Shown here in pieces: positions 27,078-36,082 of a stretch of 64,000 nucleotides of DNA (position 1 is the first letter of the stretch; every line of letters begins with the position of its first letter). The notes beneath the pieces were generated by a model. It searched no databases. It worked only from the letters and a program-made list of their open reading frames with translations, and had not been told where the DNA came from. The DNA comes from Pseudomonas fluorescens (GTDB taxonomy: Bacteria > Pseudomonadota > Gammaproteobacteria > Pseudomonadales > Pseudomonadaceae), in NCBI RefSeq assembly GCF_902497785.1, contig NZ_CABVHK010000023.1, positions 1 to 64,000 on the forward strand, written 5' to 3'. Both the position numbers and the translations under genes were made by a program.

Positions 27078-27419
27078 ATGCGTCTTTTATTTATGCCCGC
27101 CCTGGCGCTTGGCGCTTTGTTGCTCGCCGGTTGTGCCTCTGCGCCGAATGACCCGACCCTGACGTTGCAGACCCGCAAGACGCCGGCGCAGTACGCCGAC
27201 TGCGTCGTCCCGAAATTGCAGGGCAGTGCGTTGCACCCGACGGTCTCGCAGACGCAGCGCAGCTACCGGATCGTGGTGCCGAGCAAAGTCTCGGCGGACA
27301 ACGTGCTGGAAGCCTACAAGGCCGGCAACGGCGGCAAGGTGTACGTCTACGAGCGCCACTTGCTGGCCTCGAATTTACTGCCTTCGAGCTTTGGACGGGC
27401 CGCCCAGGATTGCATCTGA
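27078..27419 (+). CDS. Small lipoprotein
   Basis: The 113-residue protein has a lipoprotein signal peptide, MRLLFMPALALGALLLAGC, with the lipobox LAGC at 16-19. The mature part has two more Cys (ADCVVPK and AQDCI) that could form a disulfide. It is probably anchored in the outer membrane facing the periplasm. The ATG at 27078 is chosen because AGGATGAG lies at normal distance; an ATG 9 nt upstream lacks one. Function unknown. Confidence 0.75.
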   Translation: MRLLFMPALALGALLLAGCASAPNDPTLTLQTRKTPAQYADCVVPKLQGSALHPTVSQTQRSYRIVVPSKVSADNVLEAYKAGNGGKVYVYERHLLASNLLPSSFGRAAQDCI

Positions 27420-27474
27420 GCCGCGCCCGCCAACGCTTTCTACAGAGCTCCTTTGGTTGGCCGCAACCAACCAA

Positions 27475-27514
27475 TTTTTTGCCCCGCAGCCCATTGGCAT
27501 GCGGGGTTTTTTTT
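27475..27514. terminator. Bidirectional intrinsic terminator
   Basis: CCCCGCA and TGCGGGG pair around an 11-nt loop and are followed by eight T on the plus strand. A TTTTTT run on the other side serves the minus strand. It closes the lipoprotein gene and also suits the converging GNAT gene. Confidence 0.9.
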
Positions 27515-27553
27515 GTGCGCGAATCGGCCGTTTCCGCAACGTGAACCGGCGCC

Positions 27554-28066
27554 TCATACACTCGCCTGCATCGACAGGCCAAACCGGTACTCCCGGTCTG
27601 TCCCCTCGTGCCGGGAAACGGGCTCGACCAAGAAGCCACAGCGTTCGAGCACTTTTGTCGAGGCGATATTTTCAACGTAGACGTTGGCCATCAGGTGAGT
27701 AAGGTTCCAACGCCGTTGCGCCTCTCGAATCAGATGCTTGACCGCCTGTGTGGCCAGTCCTCGCCCGCAAGCGCTTTGAGCGATCCGATAGCCGACTTCT
27801 GCTGTCCGTGCGGACGTGTCGATGGCTTTCAGGTTCGCTCGACCGACTATTCTTCCGCCATCTTCCTCAATGACAAAAGGGTGCCAGGTTCCAGCGGCAT
27901 GCTCGGCCAAATATTCCCTGATGTGGTCGGTGACCCCCTGCACCGAGTAAAACGCAGCGCCACGGGCATCAATATGGCGCTCGAACCATTCGCGATTGTC
28001 CACTTCAAACTTCAGCAGTGCTTGAGCATCAGTGCGTTGCAGGGTACGAATTCTGACGGACTTCAT
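27554..28066 (-). CDS. GNAT acetyltransferase (RimJ/RimL-like)
   Basis: The 170-residue N-acetyltransferase has the order typical of RimJ/RimL relatives: VRIRTLQRTDAQALLKFEVDNREWF at the N terminus, GRANLKAID, EVGYRIAQSACGRGLATQAVKHLI (acetyl-CoA pyrophosphate loop) and NIASTKVLERCGF. Members modify protein N termini or small amines. The ATG at 28066 follows AGGTGAG; a GTG 12 nt upstream is less likely. It stands alone. Confidence 0.85.
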   Translation of the reverse strand: MKSVRIRTLQRTDAQALLKFEVDNREWFERHIDARGAAFYSVQGVTDHIREYLAEHAAGTWHPFVIEEDGGRIVGRANLKAIDTSARTAEVGYRIAQSACGRGLATQAVKHLIREAQRRWNLTHLMANVYVENIASTKVLERCGFLVEPVSRHEGTDREYRFGLSMQASV

Positions 28067-28118
28067 AAGGGCGCTCACCTTCCTGGTGCAGTTGTCTGGC
28101 TGGTTTTGCAGAAGAATA

Positions 28119-29390
28119 CTAACGCAACGGCTTGAACGCCTTGCGCAGCTCTTCAGTAAACAGTTGCGGCTGCTCCCACGCGGCGAAATGACCGCCTTTG
28201 TCGGCTTGATGGAAGTAAATCAGGTTGCGGTAGGCGCGCCGGGCCCAGGATTCGGGCGGGTAATACACGTCATCCGGAAACACCGTGACCGCCACCGGCA
28301 GGGAGATTTCGGTGGTCTTCTGGGCAGCGGAGGAAAGCGGACTGCGTCCCTTGTTTTCCCAGTACAGCCGTCCCGCCGAGGCGGCGCTGTTGGTCAGCCA
28401 GTACAGGGTGAAGTTATCCAGTACTTGATCCTTTGTCGGCTGTTGCCCGGCGTCGGCGCCGTAGGTCCATTTTGCAAAGCCTGGGTGAACCAGCATGAGC
28501 GCGGCGAGAAAGGCCGGTGAGTCCGCCACGCCGTAGCCCATCATTTGTGGCCGTGCTGCCAGCATCGCGCTGTACGCCAGATTGCCCTGCTTGATCAGCG
28601 TGGCGACGGCCTCGAAGGTCGCGCGTTCCTGCTCGGAGAAACTCGCCGGTGCCGGCCCTCCGGCAGCGAGTGCCGCCGTCGCTTCCGGCGGTATCGTCGC
28701 CGGTAGATTGAGGTGAATGCCGAGCAACCCGGGCGGTGCCTGGCGCGCCATCGCGCTGGTAATCGGGCCACCCCAGTCGCCACCCTGGGCGACGTAGCGC
28801 GAGTAACCGAGACGTTCCATCAACTGCGCCCAGACCTTCGCTATTTTATCGGGATCCCAACCGATACCCGTCGGTTTGCCGGAGAAGCCGTAGCCGGGAA
28901 TCGACGGAATCACCACATCAAAGGCATCCGCAACATTGCCCCCGTGGGCGGTGGGGTCGGACAGCGGGCCGACGACATCGATAAACTCGAGAATGGAGCC
29001 TGGCCAGCCGTGGGTCATGATCAACGGCAACGCCTGCGGCTGGGGAGAACGCACCCAGATGAAATGAATCGGGACCCCCTCGATCGTTGTGACGAACTGC
29101 GGCAAGGCGTTGAGTCGGGCCTCCACCTTGCGCCAGTCGTAACTCGTGCCCCAGTAGTGAACCAGCTCGCGCAATTGCTCCAGCTGAGCGCCCTGGGACT
29201 GATCGGCAACGGCCTCTCTGTCCGGCCAGCGGGTCGCCGCAATGCGCTCGCGCAGGTCCGCAAGCTCGTGGTCTGTCACGTGGATCTGGAAGGGCCGGAT
29301 GGCGTCGGGATCTTCTGCGGAAAATGCAGGAGCGGGGAGCAATGAGCAGAGCACGAGGGCAACTACGACGGCGACGAAGGCGCGTTTCAT
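28119..29390 (-). CDS. Exported epoxide hydrolase
   Basis: The 423-residue alpha/beta-hydrolase of the microsomal-type epoxide hydrolase family has an N-terminal EHN domain (IRPFQIHVTDHELADLRERI). The oxyanion motif is HGWPGS, the nucleophile Asp is in QGGDWGG and the late catalytic His is in DKGGHFAAWE. A Sec signal peptide (KRAFVAVVVALVLCSLLPAPAFSA) sends it to the periplasm, which is less usual than the cytoplasmic form. The ATG at 29390 follows GAGGAA. It is monocistronic; the physiological epoxide is unknown. Confidence 0.87.
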   Translation of the reverse strand: MKRAFVAVVVALVLCSLLPAPAFSAEDPDAIRPFQIHVTDHELADLRERIAATRWPDREAVADQSQGAQLEQLRELVHYWGTSYDWRKVEARLNALPQFVTTIEGVPIHFIWVRSPQPQALPLIMTHGWPGSILEFIDVVGPLSDPTAHGGNVADAFDVVIPSIPGYGFSGKPTGIGWDPDKIAKVWAQLMERLGYSRYVAQGGDWGGPITSAMARQAPPGLLGIHLNLPATIPPEATAALAAGGPAPASFSEQERATFEAVATLIKQGNLAYSAMLAARPQMMGYGVADSPAFLAALMLVHPGFAKWTYGADAGQQPTKDQVLDNFTLYWLTNSAASAGRLYWENKGRSPLSSAAQKTTEISLPVAVTVFPDDVYYPPESWARRAYRNLIYFHQADKGGHFAAWEQPQLFTEELRKAFKPLR

Positions 29391-29517
29391 TTTCAATTCC
29401 TCGGATGAGGGCATGCAAGGGGGCATTGCAAATTGAAGGGTAGCAGTTCACCTGAAGGCGTCTGTATCGGTGGCCCGTTCACACTGACTGCCGGCCTGAG
29501 TTGGCGGCGAATCCAGG

Positions 29518-30441
29518 TCACCCGCCAGCATCAGGCATAAACATCGGCAGGCGCTGTTGCACCCAATTCAGCAATTCTTGCGCGGGGGCGGCCAGCGGGC
29601 GACCGGCTTTCACCAGCAACTTGGCCTCGACACCGAGAAACAATGGATGATCGATGGGTACGGCCGCCAGGCTGCCCTGGGCGATTTCGCGATAGGCCGC
29701 TACTTCGCCCAGCAACGATGCAAACTCCCCGCAGGCCACCAACCGCTTGAGCGCGGCCAGTGAGTTGCTGACCAGTGCCGGACGGATCTCGATTTTCTCG
29801 GCGTACTCCAGCATCTTGATCGCATGCCCGATGCCGAACGTGGTCGGGGTCAGCACCAACTGACAGCTGAGTATGTCTTCGACAGTGGCCATCCCACCGC
29901 GCAGGGCCAGTGGATGATCCGGTCGCACCAGCAACATCACCGGCTGCAACGACGTGGCTCGATAGTCGATATGCGGGTGAGGAGGGGGGTTGTAAGCCAG
30001 GCCGATATGGGCACGGTTTTCAGCGATTTCCTTGAGCACATCGTCGACGGGCAGGATGTCCAGCGTGATGTCCAGCTTCGGGTACTGTTTACAGAAAGGG
30101 GCGAGCACGTGGTCGACCAATGCATCGACGTAGCCTTCGCTGATGACCACCCGCACCTGGCCTTGCTGCAAACCCTTGATCGCCTGTAGCTGGTCTTCGA
30201 GTTTCTCCTGGTGCGATCGATAGCCGCGCCAGAACTCCAGCAAATGCGCGGCAGCCTCAGTGGGCTGAACGCCACGCGCCTGACGCTCGAACAGCTTTGC
30301 GCCAAGTTCTTCCTCCAGCAACTTGATCTGGCGCGTGATCACCGAGGGCGACGTGTTGATGTGGTCCGCCGCCGCCCGAATCGATCCGTGGACCAGTACC
30401 TCGTGAAAATAGCGCAGGCGCTGTTGATTGATTTCGCGCAT
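29518..30441 (-). CDS. LysR-family regulator
   Basis: The 307-residue regulator has its helix-turn-helix in GSIRAAADHINTSPSVITRQIKLLEEELG and a periplasmic-binding-like effector domain. GGAGGG precedes the ATG at 30441. It is divergent from the MFS/creatininase/cupin cluster and is its likely regulator. The intervening 285 bp holds a REP that would separate the two promoters. Confidence 0.87.
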   Translation of the reverse strand: MREINQQRLRYFHEVLVHGSIRAAADHINTSPSVITRQIKLLEEELGAKLFERQARGVQPTEAAAHLLEFWRGYRSHQEKLEDQLQAIKGLQQGQVRVVISEGYVDALVDHVLAPFCKQYPKLDITLDILPVDDVLKEIAENRAHIGLAYNPPPHPHIDYRATSLQPVMLLVRPDHPLALRGGMATVEDILSCQLVLTPTTFGIGHAIKMLEYAEKIEIRPALVSNSLAALKRLVACGEFASLLGEVAAYREIAQGSLAAVPIDHPLFLGVEAKLLVKAGRPLAAPAQELLNWVQQRLPMFMPDAGG

Positions 30442-30472
30442 ATCCGACCCTCCATTGAAAAAACCTGCCATC

Positions 30473-30603
30473 CCCTGTGGGAGCGAGCCCTGTGGTGAGG
30501 GGATTTATCCCCGTTGGGGCTGCGTAGCGGCCCGCTTCGCAGCCGAACGGGGTGGTGCGGCATTCCGATAAATCCCCTCACCACAGGGCTCGCTCCCACA
30601 GGG
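30473..30603. repeat. Long-armed REP palindrome
   Basis: Arms of about 35 bp (CCCTGTGGGAGCGAGCCCTG... and its complement, including TGAGGGGATTTAT) enclose GGGCTGCGTAGCGGCCCGC and GCAGCC elements. This REP variant has longer perfect arms than the other copies here. It lies in the divergent regulator/transporter spacer. Confidence 0.85.
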
Positions 30604-30726
30604 AATTGTGTACTGCGTTGCCCACAGAGCAACGATACCTGAACTTAGTTGCTCTTGCTGACTGTGCACGCCGGGGCGCAGCATTCTGGTCACGAACGCT
30701 GGCCAATAAGAACAACGGAGATTCGT

Positions 30727-32040
30727 ATGTCGACCCTTCAGATACCGCCCGGCAGTGATGCCATTTCTGCCCTGTACCGCAAGCTCAACTGGCGGCTGCT
30801 GCCGCTGCTGTTTGTGTGTTACGTCTTTGCGTATCTGGACCGGATCAACGTCGGCTTCGCCAAACTGCAGATGCAAAACGACCTCGGACTGTCCGACGCG
30901 GCTTATGGCGCCGGCGCAGGTATTTTCTTTCTGGGGTACGTGCTGTTCGAGTTGCCGAGCAACCTGATGCTGCCGAGGGTGGGGGCGCGCAAAACCTTCA
31001 GTCGCATCCTGGTGTGTTGGGGAATCACTTCGGCGTGCATGCTTTTTGTCCGCAACGTGCCGATGTTTTACGCCATGCGTTTTCTTCTCGGTGTATTCGA
31101 AGCCGGTTTCGCGCCGGGAATGATTTATTACCTCTCGTGCTGGTACGGCCCGAAGCGCATGGCGCGGGCCATTGCGATCGTGTTTATCGCCGGCCCGGTG
31201 GGCGGCATTGTGGGTGGTCCACTGTCTGCCTGGCTGATCACCACGTTCGAAGGCGTGGGCGGTCTGGCGGGCTGGCAGTGGATGTTTTTGATTGAAGGGC
31301 TGCCGTGCGTTTTCCTTGGCGTCCTGACCTTTTTCATTCTTGCCAACCGGCCGGCTGAGGCGCGTTGGCTGAGCGTTGAAGAAAAGCGCCTGCTGGAGAG
31401 CGAGCTGGGGACGGTCTCGGGGCCGGTGCATTCGTTCAAGGCGATCCTGCGCAATCGCAAAATCTACATCCTGGCGTCGGCTTATTTCTGCATCATCTTC
31501 TCGATCTACGCCCTGAGTTTCTGGCTCCCGGCCATGCTGAAAGCCCAGAGCGTCAACGACACCATGCAATTGGGTTGGCTTGCGGCCATTCCCTATATCG
31601 CCGCAGCTGTCGGCATGTACTGGATCGGCCGCCGCTCCGACCGGACCGGGGAAAGGCGCTTGCACTGCGCAATTCCCGCGGGCCTCGGTGCGTTGCTGAT
31701 GCTCTCGTATCCGTTTGCCGATGGAAACCTGATGCTCTCACTGGGCGTGCTGACACTGGCGACCGCCATGATGTTCATGGCTTACACGGTGTTATGGGCG
31801 ATGCCCTCTGAACTCATCAAAGGCGAAGCGGCAGCCGGAGGCATCGCGCTGATCAACACCATCGGCCTGTCCGGGGGATTCTGGGGACCTGCCGTGATCG
31901 GTTGGGCAAAAACTGCCACCGGCAGCATGAACCCCGGCATCGTCGCGGTGGGTTGCGTATTCCTGTGCGCAGCGCTGGTCATCATCGCGAACAAACCGCT
32001 GAAGCGCAGTCAACCGGTGCCTGACTACACCGCTGGCTAA
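30727..32040 (+). CDS. ACS-family MFS transporter
   Basis: The 437-residue inner-membrane transporter has 12 helices and belongs to the anion:cation symporter branch (glucarate/phthalate type). Signature regions are FVCYVFAYLDRINVGFAKLQM, FFLGYVLFELPSNLMLPRVGARKT and FEAGFAPGMIYYLSCWYGPKRMARA. ACGGAG precedes the ATG. It leads an apparent operon with the creatininase-like and cupin genes, so it likely imports their substrate, an organic anion. Confidence 0.87.
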   Translation: MSTLQIPPGSDAISALYRKLNWRLLPLLFVCYVFAYLDRINVGFAKLQMQNDLGLSDAAYGAGAGIFFLGYVLFELPSNLMLPRVGARKTFSRILVCWGITSACMLFVRNVPMFYAMRFLLGVFEAGFAPGMIYYLSCWYGPKRMARAIAIVFIAGPVGGIVGGPLSAWLITTFEGVGGLAGWQWMFLIEGLPCVFLGVLTFFILANRPAEARWLSVEEKRLLESELGTVSGPVHSFKAILRNRKIYILASAYFCIIFSIYALSFWLPAMLKAQSVNDTMQLGWLAAIPYIAAAVGMYWIGRRSDRTGERRLHCAIPAGLGALLMLSYPFADGNLMLSLGVLTLATAMMFMAYTVLWAMPSELIKGEAAAGGIALINTIGLSGGFWGPAVIGWAKTATGSMNPGIVAVGCVFLCAALVIIANKPLKRSQPVPDYTAG

Positions 32041-32099
32041 CCTCATTAAATTTCAACCCGCCATGTTCCGAAAGGAACGCTTTGAAAGAGAGAACTCAC

Positions 32100-32849
32100 A
32101 TGCTTTTACACCTATCGACCTGGGCCGAGATCGGGCAATTTCTGCAACGCAGTCGCACCATCGTCATTCCGATTGGCTCCAACGAACAACACGGTCCTAC
32201 CGGCCTTCTGGGGACCGACTGGATGTGCCCGGAAATCATCGCTGGCGAAGCGCAGAAAAGCGCGGACATCCTGATTGCTCCGACCTTCAACATCGGCATG
32301 GCCCAACACCATCTCGGTTTCCCGGGGACCATCTCGCTCAGGCCTTCGACGTTCATCGCCGCCATTGGTGACTGGGTTCGCTCATTATCGGCACATGGTT
32401 TCGACAAGATTTTTTTCCTCAATGGCCATGGCGGCAATGTCGCGTCGATTGAAGCGGCTTTTTCCGAGCTGTATGCCGAGGCGAGTTTTGCCCGACGCCC
32501 ATCCGGGTTTGCCCTGAAATTATGCAACTGGTGGGACCTGGAGGGGATCGGTGATCTGGCCAAAGAACAGTTTCCAACCGGCCACGGCATCCACGCCACG
32601 CCTTCCGAAATCGCAGTCACTCAATGGGCCTATCCGGACTCGATTAAATCGGCCGACTACTCGCCGCAGATCGCGAACTGGGGACCCATCCGTGAGGCAC
32701 TCGACTTTCGTGCGCGTCATCCGGATGGCCGCATGGGTTCGGACCCGGCGCAGGCGACACCGGAAAAAGGTCGGCAACTGGTGATGCTGGCCGCGCAGGG
32801 CCTGGTTCAGGAACTCGAAGCGTTCAGCCGGGAATCGACGCCCGGCTAA
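32100..32849 (+). CDS. Creatininase-family amidohydrolase
   Basis: The 249-residue metal-dependent hydrolase has ligands visible in PIGSNEQHGP (Glu29, His31) and GTDWM (Asp40), and a LNGHGGN motif. The second half has HGIHATPSEIA, which carries the last conserved His/Glu. Family members open cyclic amides (creatinine) or cleave formamide intermediates. Lying between an importer and a cupin, it probably has a catabolic role on an imported cyclic compound. The ATG at 32100 follows GAAAGAGAG. Confidence 0.83.
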   Translation: MLLHLSTWAEIGQFLQRSRTIVIPIGSNEQHGPTGLLGTDWMCPEIIAGEAQKSADILIAPTFNIGMAQHHLGFPGTISLRPSTFIAAIGDWVRSLSAHGFDKIFFLNGHGGNVASIEAAFSELYAEASFARRPSGFALKLCNWWDLEGIGDLAKEQFPTGHGIHATPSEIAVTQWAYPDSIKSADYSPQIANWGPIREALDFRARHPDGRMGSDPAQATPEKGRQLVMLAAQGLVQELEAFSRESTPG

Positions 32850-32886
32850 GTGAAGTCGGCAACCTGATGAGCAGTGAGGAAGGGTG

Positions 32887-33387
32887 ATGATCAAGAACAT
32901 GATGAAAGTGGGTTGGCTGACAGCCTGTGTTGTTGCAACGGCTGTCTTGCCGTTCGCTCAGGCCCAGCCTTTGCCGCTCGGTAAAACGGGTTCGCTGGCG
33001 AATGAAGAGGTGGAGTGGCGCAGCTTTCCAGCGTTCCCGAAAGAAGTGAAACTAGCCGTCCTGGTCGGTGACCCGGGCAAGCCAGCACCCTATGTGGTGC
33101 GGGTCAAAGTGCCGAATGGCACGAAGTTGATGCCTCATACACATCCCGAAGACCGTATCTATACGGTGATGTCCGGAGTTTTCTACATCGGTTTCGGTGC
33201 TGTGTTTGATCCGGAGAAGCTGATGGCTTACGGTCCCGGCAGCGTGGTGGTCCTTCCGGCCAATACGCCACACTTCCATTGGGCGAAATCAGGCGAGTAC
33301 ATCTCTCAGGTCTACGGCACGGGGCCGCTGGGTCTGGAGTACATCGATAAGCACGATGACCCTCGCAATGCGTCGAAGCACGAATAA
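32887..33387 (+). CDS. Exported cupin protein
   Basis: The 166-residue protein has a Sec signal peptide (VGWLTACVVATAVLPFAQA, cleaved near residue 26) and a single cupin domain. The metal motif is PHTHPEDRIYTVMSGVFYIGFG, and the second motif is GSVVVLPANTPHFHWA. It is periplasmic. It starts 37 nt after the creatininase-like gene and ends at a terminator, so it closes that operon. The catalytic role is unknown. Confidence 0.8.
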   Translation: MIKNMMKVGWLTACVVATAVLPFAQAQPLPLGKTGSLANEEVEWRSFPAFPKEVKLAVLVGDPGKPAPYVVRVKVPNGTKLMPHTHPEDRIYTVMSGVFYIGFGAVFDPEKLMAYGPGSVVVLPANTPHFHWAKSGEYISQVYGTGPLGLEYIDKHDDPRNASKHE

Positions 33388-33416
33388 AAAAACGGGCGCT
33401 GTTGGCGCCCGTTTTT
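33386..33416. terminator. Bidirectional intrinsic terminator
   Basis: AAAAACGGGCGC and GCGCCCGTTTTT pair around a five-base loop between converging genes. Confidence 0.93.
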
Positions 33417-33429
33417 CCGTTTGATGGAC

Positions 33430-34077
33430 TCAAGTGTCAGCAATGATCTGCCGAAGTGCCTGCTCGTAGAAGTCCGCCGGTTGCGCACCGGTGATTAACT
33501 GACGGCCGTTGAGCACCACGCCCGGCACCGAGTGAATACCGCGAGTGGTGAACCAGGACTCCCGCTCGCGCACTTCGTCGCCGTACTGCGCTGAAGACAG
33601 AACCTCGCGAGCCTGGACGTCAGACAAGCCGACACCGCTTGCGATACTGGCCAGCGTTGCGTGCGAGCTGATGTCCTGGCCCTGTGTGAAGTAAGCCTTG
33701 AAGAGGGCATGGGCAAGAGGGCGTTGAACCCCCTCAAGTCCCGCCCAGAACATCAGTCGATGCGCATCGAACGTGTTGTAGAAATGGCTTCTCTTCTCAA
33801 AATCAAAGTGAAATCCGACGCGTTGGCCGCCCGCGCGAATACTGACCTGGCTGCGGGCGATGTCCGAAGCGCTGCTGCCATATTTGTGCATGATGTGCTC
33901 AACCGCGTTCTGACCGCCGACGGGCATCTGCGGGTTTAACTCAAAAGGTTCAAAGTTGATGTCGACTTTCACTTCATCCCCCAGGCGCAGAATCGCTTGC
34001 TCCAGGGCACCCAGACCGATTGCGCACCAAGGGCAGACAATGTCGGAAATAAAGTCGACGCGTATCGGCGTGCTCAT
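33430..34077 (-). CDS. DsbA-family oxidoreductase (FrnE-like)
   Basis: The 215-residue thioredoxin-fold protein has the redox motif CPWC at 15-18. The helical insert and GIHSVPGVVLNGRQLITGAQP (cis-Pro loop) are as in FrnE and 2-hydroxychromene-isomerase-like members. There is no signal peptide, so it is cytoplasmic. It lies 14 nt after the flavodoxin-like gene and is probably co-transcribed; both are typical of oxidative or electrophile stress responses. Confidence 0.87.
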   Translation of the reverse strand: MSTPIRVDFISDIVCPWCAIGLGALEQAILRLGDEVKVDINFEPFELNPQMPVGGQNAVEHIMHKYGSSASDIARSQVSIRAGGQRVGFHFDFEKRSHFYNTFDAHRLMFWAGLEGVQRPLAHALFKAYFTQGQDISSHATLASIASGVGLSDVQAREVLSSAQYGDEVRERESWFTTRGIHSVPGVVLNGRQLITGAQPADFYEQALRQIIADT

Positions 34078-34091
34078 GTCGAGACCTCTGG

Positions 34092-34700
34092 TTATAAAGC
34101 GAATTGTTCGGCAATGACGCGACGGCCTTCCACAAGTTCTCGGGTGACCCGTGCTACGCGGGCACCCAGATGTTCAGCCGTCAGGATGTCGGGGTTTTTC
34201 GGGGCGGTGTCCGGGCCTTCATCGAAGTTGGACTGGGTGCCGACACCGATGAAGTAACTGTCTCGGTTGAGCATTTCTTCTGTGGTGGCAGAGCTGTTGT
34301 GGCCAGGCGGCAGACCGAGGTTGACCCAGTGCATGGCGTGCTGGGCGGCGAAGATACTCAGCTGTTGCAGCGTTGCCAGTTTATCGCCCGAACGCGAGGC
34401 TGCGTTGGTAAAGCCGGCAGCCACTTTGTCAGCCCAGACTCCGCCTTTGGCGAACACATGGCGTGAGGTGGCATCCATGAAGGTTTTGAACTGCGCCGAC
34501 GCACTGCCCATGTAAGTGGGGGAGCCGAAGATGATGGCATCCACCTGCTCAAGCGCTTCCCAGTGTTGGTCGATGTCCTCGACTTGAACCAGCAGGCTCT
34601 GGGTGTTTGCGACACTTTCGGCACCGCGCGCCACCGCTCGTGCAACATTGGCGGTGTGTCCGAATCCACTGTGATAAATAACAGCAACTTTTAAGGTCAT
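34092..34700 (-). CDS. WrbA-like flavodoxin-family NAD(P)H oxidoreductase
   Basis: The 202-residue protein has the FMN phosphate loop YHSGFGHTANVARAV and the second FMN-contact loop FGSPTYMGSASAQFKTFMD, as in WrbA quinone reductases. The chain continues with PPGHNSSATTEEMLNRDSYF. It reduces quinones or similar electrophiles with NAD(P)H in the cytoplasm. It is the first gene of the pair with the DsbA-like gene. An in-frame start 39 nt upstream is possible, but the FMN-loop spacing favours 34700. Confidence 0.82.
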   Translation of the reverse strand: MTLKVAVIYHSGFGHTANVARAVARGAESVANTQSLLVQVEDIDQHWEALEQVDAIIFGSPTYMGSASAQFKTFMDATSRHVFAKGGVWADKVAAGFTNAASRSGDKLATLQQLSIFAAQHAMHWVNLGLPPGHNSSATTEEMLNRDSYFIGVGTQSNFDEGPDTAPKNPDILTAEHLGARVARVTRELVEGRRVIAEQFAL

Positions 34701-34912
34701 GTGAGTGCTCAACTGTTTTTTGGAAACTGTTGGCCTCACTATATTTATGTCGTGAGTTCGAATAAATGAACGATCTGCAACAACAGTTGATACTTGGTGT
34801 AACTAATCATGGAACGTAACTCACTGTCGCGCCAAATCCGAAGCGTTGAACTAAAAACTGACCGACAAGTCAGGGTATTGAGCAGCGCTTCTGCCCACAC
34901 GAGGATCCCACC

Positions 34913-35149
34913 ATGCACAACTACACCCTGGAATACCTGTTCAACGGCGAGCCCCGCCGCCAGACGTTCGAATTCGAGCAACCCCGGCTGCCCGTCCATG
35001 AAGCGGCGATGCACCTGCTTCAGCTGCATTTTGGCGATGCAGAAAACGGCTTGATCATGCCCAACGCGGACGCGACGCCGGAGGAGATTCTGGAGCAGGC
35101 TGAGGTGATGGGGCTGACGCAGATAAAGGTCGTCGTTCAACCCGGTTGA
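34913..35149 (+). CDS. Small conserved-looking hypothetical protein
   Basis: The 78-residue acidic protein has a GAGGA site before its ATG. It has no signal peptide, Cys or known motif. The first half suggests a beta-hairpin (YTLEYLFNGEPRRQTFEF); the second a helix (PEEILEQAEVMGLTQIKVVV). It lies 103 nt before the trmK start and may be read with it. Confidence 0.6.
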   Translation: MHNYTLEYLFNGEPRRQTFEFEQPRLPVHEAAMHLLQLHFGDAENGLIMPNADATPEEILEQAEVMGLTQIKVVVQPG

Positions 35150-35252
35150 TGCGACCGCGCCGGCGCATTACCCTGCCGCCCACATCCCGCGTCATGGGCC
35201 GCTCGCACTCATGGCCAAGGCGCCGGGCATTCGTAGTGAAAAGGAACTGCAG

Positions 35253-35948
35253 TTGAACCAACAGACATTGTCCATGCGCCTTGAACGCGTGGCGGCGCAT
35301 GTACCCGCCGGTGCGCGCCTGGCCGATATCGGCTCGGACCACGGCTACTTGCCGGTGGCGTTGATGCGCCGTGGCGCCATCGTGGCGGCGGTGGCCGGCG
35401 AGGTGGCCTCGACGCCGTTTCGAGCGGCCGAACGCACGGTGCGCGACAACGATCTGGACCAGCGGATCAGCGTGCGCCTGGCCAGCGGTTTGGCGGCGAT
35501 CGAACCGCAGGACGGGATCACCGCGATCAGCATTTGTGGCATGGGCGGCGAGACGATTCGCGACATCCTCGACAGCGGCAAAGCGCGCCTGAGCGGGCAG
35601 GAGCGCCTGATCCTGCAGCCCAACGGCGGTGAACAGCCACTGCGCCAATGGCTGATGGAAAACGGCTACCGCATCCTTTGCGAGGAATTGCTGCGGGAAA
35701 ACAGCTTCTTCTACGAAATCATCGTCGCCGAGCGCGCCGGTCCGGTGACGTACACCGCCGAGGAGCTGTACTTCGGCCCCCTGCAGATGCAGGCCCGCAG
35801 CCCGGCGTTCCTGGTCAAGTGGCAGCGCATCCTGCGCCATAAGCAGCAGACCCTGAGCCATTTCGCGAATGCGCGACAGGCAGTGCCTGAGGAGAAACTG
35901 CAAGATGTCGCCCGGCAGGCCCGGTGGATCAGCGAACTGCTCGCTTGA
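35253..35948 (+). CDS. trmK: tRNA (adenine(22)-N1)-methyltransferase
   Basis: The 231-residue SAM-dependent methyltransferase modifies A22 of tRNA. Motif I is LADIGSDHGYLPVALM, followed by ISICGMGGETI and QPNGGEQPLRQWL, which are diagnostic of the TrmK family. I place the start at a TTG (35253) because AAGGAA sits just upstream and the next residues, NQQTLSMRLERVAAH, match how family members begin. An ATG at 35211 has no ribosome site. Confidence 0.88.
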   Translation: MNQQTLSMRLERVAAHVPAGARLADIGSDHGYLPVALMRRGAIVAAVAGEVASTPFRAAERTVRDNDLDQRISVRLASGLAAIEPQDGITAISICGMGGETIRDILDSGKARLSGQERLILQPNGGEQPLRQWLMENGYRILCEELLRENSFFYEIIVAERAGPVTYTAEELYFGPLQMQARSPAFLVKWQRILRHKQQTLSHFANARQAVPEEKLQDVARQARWISELLA

Positions 35949-36082
35949 GAGCGATCCGGACTTTGTACTAAACCGAACAAATTTATTGAAAAAATACGCT
36001 ATAAGCTTTAAACGGGAAGCTCGCTGGCGCATTGCTGGCACCCAGTAGTGTGGATCGCCAGTTTCTGGCTCAGGGAGCGCTG

